A stretch of 64,000 nucleotides of DNA from CALWOS01 sp963595735. Its GTDB lineage: Bacteria > Bacillota > Clostridia > Oscillospirales > Oscillospiraceae. A model generated the notes under the pieces. The model did no database searches. It had not been told where the DNA came from and worked only from the letters and a program-made list of their open reading frames with translations. Where the stretch lies: the NCBI GenBank assembly GCA_963595735.1, contig CAVBJJ010000002.1, positions 1-64,000 of the forward strand, given 5' to 3'. Position numbers and translations under genes: made by a program. This document shows positions 24,401 through 32,742 of this stretch, one piece after another; position 1 is the stretch's first letter; the number at the start of each line of letters is the position of its first letter.

Positions 24401-27400
24401 TCACGATTTGACCCACACTGCTGGCCGGATCTGCATTGACCTTGTTGGCATACTCTACCAAAGCGTTTGCAGTCTCGATAGTGACAGTATTCATGTCTTC
24501 CTCCTTTGCAAAAGTACCATGAACTGTCACTACACCGGTATCCGGTGTAATAAACCCTCCAACAAACGGAATCTTTTCTTCCGAATCACCCAGGGTATAG
24601 TAAAGAGACGCAAGGTAGTATCCCTCATCCGGAATCACATACACAGGCACTGTCATCTGCGGTCTCTGACTTCCGGAATATCCAAGCTTTATGCTGCCAT
24701 GTTCGGTTTCTTCCGAGGTAATTGTTGGATAAGTCAGGAAGCTAACACGCACAGTCACATTGCTGGCTGGTTGTGTAAGATAATAATAATGCGTATCGCG
24801 ATTCGTATTTCCCTCTTCCATTTCTATCCAAGTATTGCCATTTGTGCTGTACTCCACCTTGTTCAGTGTGTACTTCTCTGCGGGAGTGACAGCAATTCGG
24901 GTCTTTGCCCCCTCTTTGACCTGTGTTTTTTCCGCAGCAACTTTCCCCTCGCCCTGGGTAACCTCTGTAGTGATCGTATAAGCATGGGCGCACTCCACCC
25001 AAAGAGTGATGTCCGCATCCGGCATCGTCAGGTAATCAGACTCTGTGCTTTCTTCTTTCACCTCACCGGTCTCGAGATCTTTGTAGCTGTAATGTAACTT
25101 GTCGAAGATATATCCATCGTTGCTAGCAACAGTGGCGTACACTGTATTACCTTTGACATAGGTTGTCTGTTTCAAAGACACACTACCGTTTGTACTCTTT
25201 GTATTGTCCACGGTAACCGTGTGTTCCTGCGAGAACTCCGGTGTTACAGTGATGTTATCACCAGGCATAGATAGCTTGTTGTTATATATCTTTGTGACGC
25301 GGGTTCCACCCCACTCGCTGGTATAGGTCAATGCGGAAAGCGCATAACCCGCATCCGGGGCTACAGTAAAGTTCACCGCACCATCTTTGCTCGCGGCAGA
25401 AACATCCGCCGTGACCGTCCCATGCTCTGTTGAGTTTATGGCGATAGTATAAAGATGATCTTTGTTAATGGTCAGCTTTGTACTGCCGCAAATGATATGG
25501 AGGTCGGAAATTGTATTCCCCTCAGCATCTTTCAAAGTACAATTACCAAGAGAAATCGTATCATCGCTTGATCTGGTATTCGTCTGCATGGCAACAGAAG
25601 CCAACACACCATCTTGGAAAAAGGTCCCCGTCTTAGCTTTAAAAACAAGCGTGTTACTTGCGCTGATGGAGTTTTCCATTGTCACGCCTGCATTTTCCTG
25701 TGTGGGATTCAACTTCGCATCCTTATAATTCCAACTTTTGTTGCTGCTCCCCAGTTTCACCGAAATCTCGCTTACCTGGAGATTTCCCAAACCGTTGATG
25801 GAAAGCGGCAGCGTAGCCATGCCGCTCAAAGGCGCTTCCCCATCACCGAGCGTGACGGTAACACTCTGCTTTTGTGCTATCACGCAATTAATTGTAACAG
25901 CTTCCGCAGGCATAGTGAATACAGCCAGCATTCTAGCCCCCTGATTTGTAAGGGTCACATCTACAGTTTTTCCGGATGCAGTCATCACAGTTACTTGGGC
26001 AACATACTCGCTTGTCTGATCAATAGCTTTTACAATGACACCGACAGTGTCACCTTCTTGTAGACTGGCTTTTTTGTTTTGTTCAAAATCTGTATTTCGA
26101 TCAGGGCTATTAAGACTTGTATCAAGTTCTCTGTTAGGATCACTTTTAGTAAATACCCGGACGATAGATCCCTTATCTTCAGGGCTTAGCACAATTTTCG
26201 CCTCATAGGTCATTGTATCTTCACCGGACTTCTGCCAGCTCAGGATGGGGTAGCCCTTGTTGACCTTCTTGCTGTCCGCTGCGAAAGCCGTGCCGTTTTC
26301 GCCATTGAGCAACGCAACAAAGTTCGCCGCTTTCATTTCATCTGCGGTCTTTTCCACGATCTGGTCAGAGGTCTTGTTATAGACGCCCATGTCCGCTGTA
26401 CCGGCAAGCCAGTAGCAGTTGGTATAGGTGCCGCCGCCGTTTTCACTGGCGATGGACGCCGTTGTGCTGCCGGTGGGTCCCGTGACTGCACCCACATTGT
26501 AGCAGTTGAGCAAATCGACCTCATTGCTGCCGGCGATACCGGCAACAGCATCTTTCCCGGTATTGGTCACATCGCCTGCATTGTAGCAATTGCGGATCTC
26601 GCCGCCGTTCCAGGCCGCGCCGCAGATACCGCCGGTTCCCTTGGAGTCCGTTCCGGTAATGCTGGCAAAGTTTGCGCAGTTTTCAATGGTCACGCCGCCG
26701 TCGCTCTTGCCAATCTTACCGACAATGCCGCCAACGGAGCGATTTGCCCGAATGCTGCCATACACCGCAACATTCCGCACCGCCGCGCCGCTGGGACGCA
26801 GGGAGCTATCGTCATTGTCATGCACGCCGATCAGGCCGATCAGGCCGACGGACTGTCCGTCGCCATACTTTTCGGCATGGCGGTCGCAGTCGATCGTGAC
26901 CGTGTGTCCCTTTCCGTCAAACACGCCGCAGAACGAGGCGTCCACGCGGGTCTTGCTGTCGTTGACGGTCATCAGGTACTGGCCGCCGATCGGCATATAG
27001 TTGGCGTCGCCCATGTCGATGTCCGCCGTGAGATACACGGTCTTTCCGGCGAAGTTGTCGTTGCCGTAATGGTAATCGGGGGTGCTGTTGTTCTGTCCGT
27101 TGGGGCCGCTGCCATCGCTGTAGCCACAGTTATCCACAATATAGCTCGTGTTGCCCGCAAAGGTGTCGATCTCCGTATTGTAGATGCCGTTCACGATGGC
27201 CGCAAGCCCCGCTAGCTGTGCCGGCGTAGAGATATACAGCTTGGTTGCATCCGGGTCATACCAGCTCAGGTCAATGCTCTTTCCGTCCCAAACGGAGGTG
27301 GTTTCTGCTGCTACGGTAAACACACCTGTGGTAGTATAAATCTCAGGCTTGGCCGCCGCTTCTGTATTATAGCTCGCCTTGAATTTTTCCCCGTTTATGG

Positions 27401-28655
27401 TGATGTCGTGGTCTTCTCCAGTAAGGTAAAGGTACAGGCAACTGTCATCGCTGGCTCTCCAGTTGGCCGGCGTTGTGCTGATAGATGTCTGGTTGTCCTT
27501 ATCCTGACTCTCGTTAACATACTTGTAATTGTGCAGGCCACCGGAGTAGTAGGGCTTTCCATCTACCTTAACAACAAAAGCGGAATCCGCCTTTTTCAAA
27601 AGCTTAGTATCAACAACGCACTTGTAAACCTTTTCTCCCTCACTATTCACTCGCTGCGCTGTCATTGCCGCGTCATTGACGCCCTCGTTCATCGGCGCAT
27701 CGGCATAGCCCTTTGTGCTGCCGTTTGCCGCATTCTTGTCCACATACATCCGGACAGAGCCTCCGGCAAAATGCGCAATGCCGCCAGACGCATCGTTTCC
27801 GCTGTCATATCCGCCGCCGCCAACCGACGCGCCGGAATAGTCCACATTGATATTGACAGAGCCACCGTTAAAGTAGACATTTGTACCTGCAGAAGCGCCC
27901 CCGGAACCAGCGCTGCCGCCAATACAAGCGCCTCGGCTAACACTCATTAGGTTGTAAACACCGTTAACAAAGGTCACGGCTCCAGGAAGCGTTCCGTCTT
28001 TGGTATCCGCGCCAGCACCAATCAGGGCACTCTGCTTTGTTCCCTTTGCAAAAATATGCAGATCAGCAGACGCACTGTCACCAAAGGTAATATCGCCATT
28101 TGGCTGACCGGGCTTGCCGCCAATGCCTGCCCCGGCTGCGGACTTGTAAAGATACAGCGTACCCGATCCGTTAATCGTCAGCGCCGCAGTAACCGGAACC
28201 TGGATTGCTGCACCTGCGGTACCATAAGCAGGCTGATACTCAATCAAATTGGTTCCCGTGATCGTCAGCGTGTTCTCGGCTCCAGCAAAATCAATAATGC
28301 TGGCGCCATCTGGACCAGTGATTCCCATGTTGACCAGTTCCAGTCGTGCACCGGGTGTGGATGTACAGTCAATTGTAAGTTTGGAAAACTTGTAGGAATC
28401 CGCTGTTTCAGTGAGGTCTGCATCAAGGGCATACCCACCTTTCAGTGTAACCTTATCAGTTGTTTGCACAGAGATCGTACCTGTTGTTTCTGCAGGCAGT
28501 ACATACTCACCGCCAGCAGTAATCTCCGCCTTTCCATCTGTAAAGGCCAGTTCTCCTGCATCTGCACTTGCCCCTACCGTCATCCCCGCAAAGAGCGAGA
28601 CGATCATGCAGAACGCAAGCAGCAGGGAGAGGGATTTCTTTGCTCTGATTTTCAT
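21426..28655 (-). CDS. Giant modular S-layer-homology surface protein
   Basis: A 2409-residue secreted protein starting at the ATG at 28655, preferred over one nine codons upstream because GGAAGGAG precedes it. Signal peptide MKIRAKKSLSLLLAFCMIVS. Modules: a beta-rich N-terminal region with GIGG-type repeats (to about 450), a GLUG-type repeat module (about 453-810), a possible cohesin-like fold followed by tandem InlB/Flg_new-like repeats (about 820-1300), a second GLUG region with NCYN/NCSN repeats, a PEGA-like strand segment (about 1790), a near-identical second copy of the first GLUG module (about 1864-2220) and three SLH motifs (2236-2409, FTDVSTSHWAYDAICYVYEK, then ITREQLVTMLWR and ATRAELATILMRF) for anchoring to cell-wall polymer. 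The middle is AT-richer than the ends. Function unknown; adhesion or matrix protein is likely. Confidence 0.85.
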   Translation of the reverse strand: MKIRAKKSLSLLLAFCMIVSLFAGMTVGASADAGELAFTDGKAEITAGGEYVLPAETTGTISVQTTDKVTLKGGYALDADLTETADSYKFSKLTIDCTSTPGARLELVNMGITGPDGASIIDFAGAENTLTITGTNLIEYQPAYGTAGAAIQVPVTAALTINGSGTLYLYKSAAGAGIGGKPGQPNGDITFGDSASADLHIFAKGTKQSALIGAGADTKDGTLPGAVTFVNGVYNLMSVSRGACIGGSAGSGGASAGTNVYFNGGSVNINVDYSGASVGGGGYDSGNDASGGIAHFAGGSVRMYVDKNAANGSTKGYADAPMNEGVNDAAMTAQRVNSEGEKVYKCVVDTKLLKKADSAFVVKVDGKPYYSGGLHNYKYVNESQDKDNQTSISTTPANWRASDDSCLYLYLTGEDHDITINGEKFKASYNTEAAAKPEIYTTTGVFTVAAETTSVWDGKSIDLSWYDPDATKLYISTPAQLAGLAAIVNGIYNTEIDTFAGNTSYIVDNCGYSDGSGPNGQNNSTPDYHYGNDNFAGKTVYLTADIDMGDANYMPIGGQYLMTVNDSKTRVDASFCGVFDGKGHTVTIDCDRHAEKYGDGQSVGLIGLIGVHDNDDSSLRPSGAAVRNVAVYGSIRANRSVGGIVGKIGKSDGGVTIENCANFASITGTDSKGTGGICGAAWNGGEIRNCYNAGDVTNTGKDAVAGIAGSNEVDLLNCYNVGAVTGPTGSTTASIASENGGGTYTNCYWLAGTADMGVYNKTSDQIVEKTADEMKAANFVALLNGENGTAFAADSKKVNKGYPILSWQKSGEDTMTYEAKIVLSPEDKGSIVRVFTKSDPNRELDTSLNSPDRNTDFEQNKKASLQEGDTVGVIVKAIDQTSEYVAQVTVMTASGKTVDVTLTNQGARMLAVFTMPAEAVTINCVIAQKQSVTVTLGDGEAPLSGMATLPLSINGLGNLQVSEISVKLGSSNKSWNYKDAKLNPTQENAGVTMENSISASNTLVFKAKTGTFFQDGVLASVAMQTNTRSSDDTISLGNCTLKDAEGNTISDLHIICGSTKLTINKDHLYTIAINSTEHGTVTADVSAASKDGAVNFTVAPDAGYALSALTYTSEWGGTRVTKIYNNKLSMPGDNITVTPEFSQEHTVTVDNTKSTNGSVSLKQTTYVKGNTVYATVASNDGYIFDKLHYSYKDLETGEVKEESTESDYLTMPDADITLWVECAHAYTITTEVTQGEGKVAAEKTQVKEGAKTRIAVTPAEKYTLNKVEYSTNGNTWIEMEEGNTNRDTHYYYLTQPASNVTVRVSFLTYPTITSEETEHGSIKLGYSGSQRPQMTVPVYVIPDEGYYLASLYYTLGDSEEKIPFVGGFITPDTGVVTVHGTFAKEEDMNTVTIETANALVEYANKVNADPASSVGQIVKLSKDIDLSSTEWPQIQEFYGVFDGGNNSIIMSGDKSLFSTVKYGVVRNTTVCGSLTASSALVKTLENATVLNCINKATVTAATASGMIDTLNSGGKIIGCHNYGAITATKSNAAGIVQQSINLNTALGELQIVNCSNAGVVQGAAGVAGGIVADVGRNELLISSCRNSGEVSTKIPDSTEFGSSAAGGIAGECNTNMGGKVIIQNCYNTGDITADSRGIKQDTEPGVGGIIAIRRSTVAGQLKNNKMMITNCYNSGTLTKGGQDDFHRNTETAYGEIAPEYINLGNNYAGYKKTSTTSGALADLLTMTNCYTKEQVTAEGFAADSLGEAFKDDTNGINGGTPLLTWERGEVSEIATITFKVTPVNASFALKDENGTIISPVSSQDGEYVFDLYAGRLYSYTVSARGYTSVSDQITPTQASTISIKLTATGGSGGGGHSGSGNVKASVWDGKSIDLSWYDPDETKLYISTPAQLAGLAAIVNGIYNTEIDTFAGNTSYIVDNRGYSDGSGPNGQNNSTPDYHYGNDNFAGKTVYLTADIDMGDANYMPIGGQYLMTVNDSKTRVDASFCGVFDGKGHTVTIDCDRHAEKYGDGQSVGLIGLIGVHDNDDSSLRPSGAAVRNVAVYGSIRANRSVGGIVGKIGKSDGGVTIENCANFASITGTDSKGTGGICGAAWNGGEIRNCYNAGDVTNTGKDAVAGIAGSNEVDLLNCYNVGAVTGPTGSTTASIASENGGGTYTNCYWLAGTADMGVYNKTSDQIVEKTADEMKAANFVAQLNGEDGTAFAADSKKINSGYPILSWQSSGSNSGGNGGGTVTPDDPTTKLPFTDVSTSHWAYDAICYVYEKTLFNGMSATRFGPDEAMTRAMLWTVLARADHPTTAGGSNGSNWYERSQAWVMNEGISDGTEPDAQITREQLVTMLWRYKKQPEAQKALSGYTDIASISDYAKTAMAWAVESGLLKGNPDGTLNPAGTATRAELATILMRFQQANQK
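22000..23060. repeat. Intragenic long direct repeat, copy A
   Basis: This 1.06-kb segment is repeated at 26229-27293 with a constant offset of 4233 bp. Between 22084 and 22892 (about 809 bp) I could find no difference from 26317-27125; the flanks diverge slightly, for example TAGCCCCGG against TAGCCACAG. It encodes the GLUG module near the C-terminus of the SLH protein. Confidence 0.85.
26229..27293. repeat. Intragenic long direct repeat, copy B
   Basis: Partner of the copy at 22000-23060 and encoding the N-terminal GLUG module. Because the offset, 4233 bp, is exactly 1411 codons, recombination between copies would keep the reading frame. Confidence 0.85.
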
Positions 28656-28836
28656 AAAATTCTCCTTCCGTTTATTTTTCATCTGTTGTCAGTTCTATAC
28701 CCCATATTCCTGCACATCCAGGCGCGTTTGCCACGCTTCCCTCCTCTCTTGTCCCTGTGCAGGCTCTCTTATTTCCATAGCGTCATTTCCCTCTTACCAA
28801 AGCCGTTTCGGGGCTTTGGTGGGAACGCCGTTGTCG

Positions 28837-30486
28837 TCAGACAAGATACCGCGCCAGGCGCTGCACCATCGCCGCGCACTGGGCGCGGGTGGCCGTTCCC
28901 TGGGACGAAAGCGTGGTGGTGCTGGTGCCGTTGATCAGCCCTGCGCCTACCGCCCAGCGCATACTCTCCCGCGCCCAGTCGCCCAGCTTTCCGCTGTCCG
29001 CAAAGCCGGCAAGCTCGTTGGAAACGCGCATGTCCCCTTTTGCGATCTTTTCCGCATAGCGGTGGAACATGGCCGTGATCTGCTCCCGGGTGATGCTGCC
29101 GTTTGGCTTAAAGCTGGTGGCACTGGTGCCGTTGACCACGCCGGTCTGGTAGCACCAGGCCACTGCCGCGGCATAATCCGCCCCAGCGGGCACATCCGTA
29201 AAGGGGACTGCTGCGTCGGTCTGGGGGCTGCCCGCCATGCGGTACAGCGCTTTTGCCAGCATGGCGCGGGTCATGGGCATATCCGGTTCGAAATTTTTGC
29301 CCTGGGCGTCAAACAAGGCGTTTTCGGTGACATACTGCACATAGTCGTAATACCACGCCTCATCCGATACATCGGCATAGGGATTGTTCCATACGGCCTG
29401 CTCGCCGGAGGAGCGCAGGGTCAGGGTCTGCACACCGGCGTCGGTATAGCCGTCCTTCACCGCCCGGCAGGTCATGGTGACCGTGCCGCCGGGGAAGTAC
29501 TTTTTCGGCACCGCCACAGCCGTTCCGGAGTAGGCGCAGCTGGGCGTATAGCTGGGAGAAATATAGTTCTGGTTATACAGGATCGTGGCGCCGGGGGTGG
29601 TGCAGGAGAAGCGAATGTAATAGTTCTCCGCATCCTCCGTCATCACGGCGGTGGGCGCCGCCACCTTGCCCAGCGGCTGCAGGCTGGGTGCCTGGGCCAT
29701 TTGCAGGCGGATATTGGCCACCCAGTAGCGGGTGTCGGAGGCGGTGGGCGTGGCGCTGCGCAGCTCTGCCTCCGTCATGGGCTTCATGATGCGAAGGGCG
29801 CGCTGGTTGTCCAGCTTGCCCGTCGTTTTCCAATAGTCCTCCATATTATAGTCCTGGGCGCTGTATTTCTCGTCTGTGACGAGGAAGCGCTGGGAATAGG
29901 CGCGCACGGCAAGCAGCACGCTTGCCGGCTCCCCATGGGAGAGGATATGCTCGATGACGGCATCCCGGCTCAGCACGCCGGCGGGGTCGCTGTAGTCCTG
30001 GCTGCGATAGTTCCAGTATTCATACAGCAGCGGGAAGTTATAGCGGGCAACGCCGTACAGGTCGTTGTAGCTGTAGGTGTCCTGATCGTCAAAGCCGTTC
30101 TGGTCGATCTCCCAAAAGGCGATCTTGTCCGTTCCCGCAAAGGTCAGCGGCAGGCTGCGGAGGGCAGCCAGGCTGGACTTGCTTTGGGCATAGGTCACAT
30201 AATCCGGCACGGTAAAGCCCTGTGCCTCCTGATGGACGGTGGTGACATAGCGGTCAAGAATGGAATAATTGTGGTTTGTGCTGTCGATCTTGCCAGCCTG
30301 CATATCGGCCTCCATTTCCGCAACGGAGACATGGGAGACCAGGATATCCTCCCCGGCGCGGTTTTGCACATAGAACAGGGTGGTGTCCACCGTCTGTCCC
30401 GCGGGGTTTGTTTTGGCCTGCGCCGTGCAGCAAAGGCTAAGCGCCAAACTCAGCGCCAGCACCAGGGAAAAGACTCTTTTTTTCAT
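28837..30486 (-). CDS. SLH surface protein with SUOX-like and chitobiase-C-like domains
   Basis: A 549-residue secreted protein. The ATG at 30486 (GGAGG upstream) begins the signal MKKRVFSLVLALSLALSLCC and overlaps the previous gene's stop by 4 nt. Residues about 35-270 match the N-terminal domain of the upstream gene (FYVQNRAGEDILVSHVSVAE, TYSYNDLYGVARYNFPLLYE, RYWVANIRLQMAQAPSL). About 275-365 is a chitobiase/CHB-HEX-C-like beta-sandwich (TTPGATILYNQNYISPSYTP). Three SLH motifs follow (about 375-545; VSDEAWYYDYVQYVTENALF, ITREQITAMFHRY, ATRAQCAAMVQRL). Role unknown; the SLH motifs would anchor it to the wall. Confidence 0.75.
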   Translation of the reverse strand: MKKRVFSLVLALSLALSLCCTAQAKTNPAGQTVDTTLFYVQNRAGEDILVSHVSVAEMEADMQAGKIDSTNHNYSILDRYVTTVHQEAQGFTVPDYVTYAQSKSSLAALRSLPLTFAGTDKIAFWEIDQNGFDDQDTYSYNDLYGVARYNFPLLYEYWNYRSQDYSDPAGVLSRDAVIEHILSHGEPASVLLAVRAYSQRFLVTDEKYSAQDYNMEDYWKTTGKLDNQRALRIMKPMTEAELRSATPTASDTRYWVANIRLQMAQAPSLQPLGKVAAPTAVMTEDAENYYIRFSCTTPGATILYNQNYISPSYTPSCAYSGTAVAVPKKYFPGGTVTMTCRAVKDGYTDAGVQTLTLRSSGEQAVWNNPYADVSDEAWYYDYVQYVTENALFDAQGKNFEPDMPMTRAMLAKALYRMAGSPQTDAAVPFTDVPAGADYAAAVAWCYQTGVVNGTSATSFKPNGSITREQITAMFHRYAEKIAKGDMRVSNELAGFADSGKLGDWARESMRWAVGAGLINGTSTTTLSSQGTATRAQCAAMVQRLARYLV

Positions 30487-32687
30487 GATTTTGCCTCCAG
30501 ATTCCGGACGCACCAGATGATCTTGCTGATCTGGGCGCGGGTCAGGGTCTCCTCAGGAGAGAAGGTCGTTGCCGAGGTGCCGTTGATGATGCCTTTTTCA
30601 TACAGCGCCAAAACGGCGGGGTCTTTCGTGTCCACAAAGGGAGAGGCCGTCTGCACGCCGCCCAGTTTCAGGGCTTTTGCCGCCGTCTGGCAGAAAGCCA
30701 GACGGGAGATGGGCGCTTCCGCATCGGTTCCGGCGGCGATGAGTCCATCCGCCGCGGCCTTGTCCATATAGCCGCTGGCCCAGTGCTCTCCGGTGGGCTT
30801 TTGCTCCGGATAGCCGGTGGTGAGCATCAGCAGCTTCATCGCCTGTCCCCAGGTCAGGGTGCCGTCCGGGTCGAACAGTCCCCCGCCCACACCGGCGATC
30901 ACCCCGGCGCTTGCCAGCTCCGTCACATAGCGGGTGTACCATGCGCCCGCCGGCACATCGGTAAAGCCCGCGCCCAGCACGATCTGCACCGTCTGGGAGG
31001 CTGGGGCATAGCTGTTGTTCACCAACTCCAGGGTGTAAGCGCCCGCCTGAGACATGGCGGAGGCGGCCGCAGTGAAGTACTCTGCTTTTATGGTGACCTT
31101 TCCGGCGCTGCTGCGATCCAGATAGGACACCGGGATCATGGTACGCTTGCCGCCCTCCGGCGTAACATACACGGACAGGGCGCGCTGGTAATCGGCGCTG
31201 TCAAAGGAAATGGTCAGCGCCGCGCCAAAGGGATAGCTTGCCGCTGCGGTCAGCTTGGGCGCTGCGGTCTTGATGGTCACGGTCTGGTTCTTGTTGGCGT
31301 ATTTCGTTGCGTGGAACACAAAGCTGTAAGACCCGGCTGCGGAAAACAGGCTCTTGTCAAAGGTGATGGTCTTTGCGGCGTTATCCACACGGTACTTTGT
31401 CTTGTCCAGGGTGACATAGCCTGTGCTGCCCGGTACGCGCATACTGATAAAATTCATCGCCTGCGTCCAGGCGTTCCAGTCCGCGCTGCTCACGCCTGCC
31501 ACGGCCTGAAACTGCAGCTCCTGCCCGGCCATGCCGCTGTAAACCGTTTGGAAATTCGGCGCCATGCCGGGATATTTATAGGTGATCACCCCGGCATCGT
31601 CCCAGCCCTCCTTGACTGCGGTGGCATAGACCGTGACCGGATCGGCGTCCAGGTCGCGCCCTTTCACATTCACCGTGATAGGGCCGGTATAGCGTATTTG
31701 CGGCGCGCCGTCAAAGCTGTAATAGATGCTTGCGCCCGCCGTCTCGGTGGAAAAGGAAATGGTCAGCGTATCGCCGGAAAGACGGAATGTGGGCACCGCC
31801 TCCGCCACCGTGCCGCCGGACGGCAGACTCGGGGCATTGGTCATATCCAGCTGCATATTATAGATCCACTTGAAGTTATCATAGGCCGTGCGGTGTCCCG
31901 ACATCAGGTCGGCCTCCGTCATGGGCAGGGTAAAGCGCAGGGCGTAGTCGTCCTTCAGGGCGTTTTTCAGGCAGCCTGCTACCACGCCGTTGTTGTCCCG
32001 GATATATCCGGCCAGCCCCGGCTCGCTGGAGGCCACCAGCGTCTCGCTGGTGGTGCGGCCGGAGTAGGAATCGGTCATGAGCACCACCTGCGTGGGCACG
32101 CCGCTTTGGAACACGGCGCGTTTGCTTGCATAATTCGGGTCGGTGTCCTTATACTTGGCGTTGTATTCCTCCAGCGTGATGCCGAACTTGCTGTCGGTTT
32201 CTCCGCCGATCTCCCAGCCGGTGTTCCAGCTGCCGTACAGGCCGCCGAAGTAATAGCGCTGCACGCCGTACAGCTGGTCATAGGTCCAGCTGCGGGAATA
32301 GCCGCCGTAGCTGTCCGTTGCCATCAGGCGCAGGGTGTCGCTGCCGGAAAAGCGCAGCGCCGACGCACCCTGCACGCTGGTCTGCTGCTTGACATAGTCC
32401 AGCAGCTCCTGCACCGTAAAGCCCCGCCCCTCACAGTACTGGGTGGTGGGGTAGTTGTCTGTGTTGGAGATATAATAGTTTTCTGTCTCCGTGCGCCCGT
32501 GGGCAAGCGTTTTCAGCTCGCTCAAGGGGATCACCTTGAGCAGTATGGATTTACCCTGGGCGTTTTTGGCATAGAAAAACACATTGTCCGCCCGAGCAGA
32601 GGTGATCGTTTTGGCCTGCGCCGGTACCAGGCAGATGGAAAACAGCAGCGCCAGCAGCAGGCTCAGGGATAACAGTCGTTTTTTCAT
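30483..32687 (-). CDS. SLH surface protein with SUOX-like and chitobiase-C-like domains (larger paralogue)
   Basis: A 734-residue secreted protein from the ATG at 32687 (GGAGGGA upstream; signal MKKRLLSLSLLLALLFSICL). Residues about 28-310 form the domain shared with the downstream gene (FFYAKNAQGKSILLKVIPLS, WTYDQLYGVQRYYFGGLYG, FKWIYNMQLDMTNAPSL). About 320-390 is a chitobiase-C-like sandwich (TAGASIYYSFDGAPQIRYTG). Two further Ig-like regions span about 395-570. The C-terminus has three SLH motifs (GFTDVPAGAWYTRYVTELAS, then a middle one, then LTRAQISKIIWCVR). It overlaps the smaller paralogue by 4 nt, so both are made from one message. Confidence 0.75.
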   Translation of the reverse strand: MKKRLLSLSLLLALLFSICLVPAQAKTITSARADNVFFYAKNAQGKSILLKVIPLSELKTLAHGRTETENYYISNTDNYPTTQYCEGRGFTVQELLDYVKQQTSVQGASALRFSGSDTLRLMATDSYGGYSRSWTYDQLYGVQRYYFGGLYGSWNTGWEIGGETDSKFGITLEEYNAKYKDTDPNYASKRAVFQSGVPTQVVLMTDSYSGRTTSETLVASSEPGLAGYIRDNNGVVAGCLKNALKDDYALRFTLPMTEADLMSGHRTAYDNFKWIYNMQLDMTNAPSLPSGGTVAEAVPTFRLSGDTLTISFSTETAGASIYYSFDGAPQIRYTGPITVNVKGRDLDADPVTVYATAVKEGWDDAGVITYKYPGMAPNFQTVYSGMAGQELQFQAVAGVSSADWNAWTQAMNFISMRVPGSTGYVTLDKTKYRVDNAAKTITFDKSLFSAAGSYSFVFHATKYANKNQTVTIKTAAPKLTAAASYPFGAALTISFDSADYQRALSVYVTPEGGKRTMIPVSYLDRSSAGKVTIKAEYFTAAASAMSQAGAYTLELVNNSYAPASQTVQIVLGAGFTDVPAGAWYTRYVTELASAGVIAGVGGGLFDPDGTLTWGQAMKLLMLTTGYPEQKPTGEHWASGYMDKAAADGLIAAGTDAEAPISRLAFCQTAAKALKLGGVQTASPFVDTKDPAVLALYEKGIINGTSATTFSPEETLTRAQISKIIWCVRNLEAKS

Positions 32688-32742
32688 GGGATCTTCCCTC
32701 CCTTTGGAAAGCTTGGTCGATCGTTCGGTTTGTTTGGAAGCC

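Noticed and set aside
22000..27293. Considered a CRISPR array or tandem repeat
   Set aside because: Only two copies of a kilobase coding repeat; no short repeats with spacers and no cas genes.
28411..32672. Two long plus-strand frames opposite the SLH genes
   Set aside because: Antisense of repeat-rich surface genes; no ribosome binding sites or domains.
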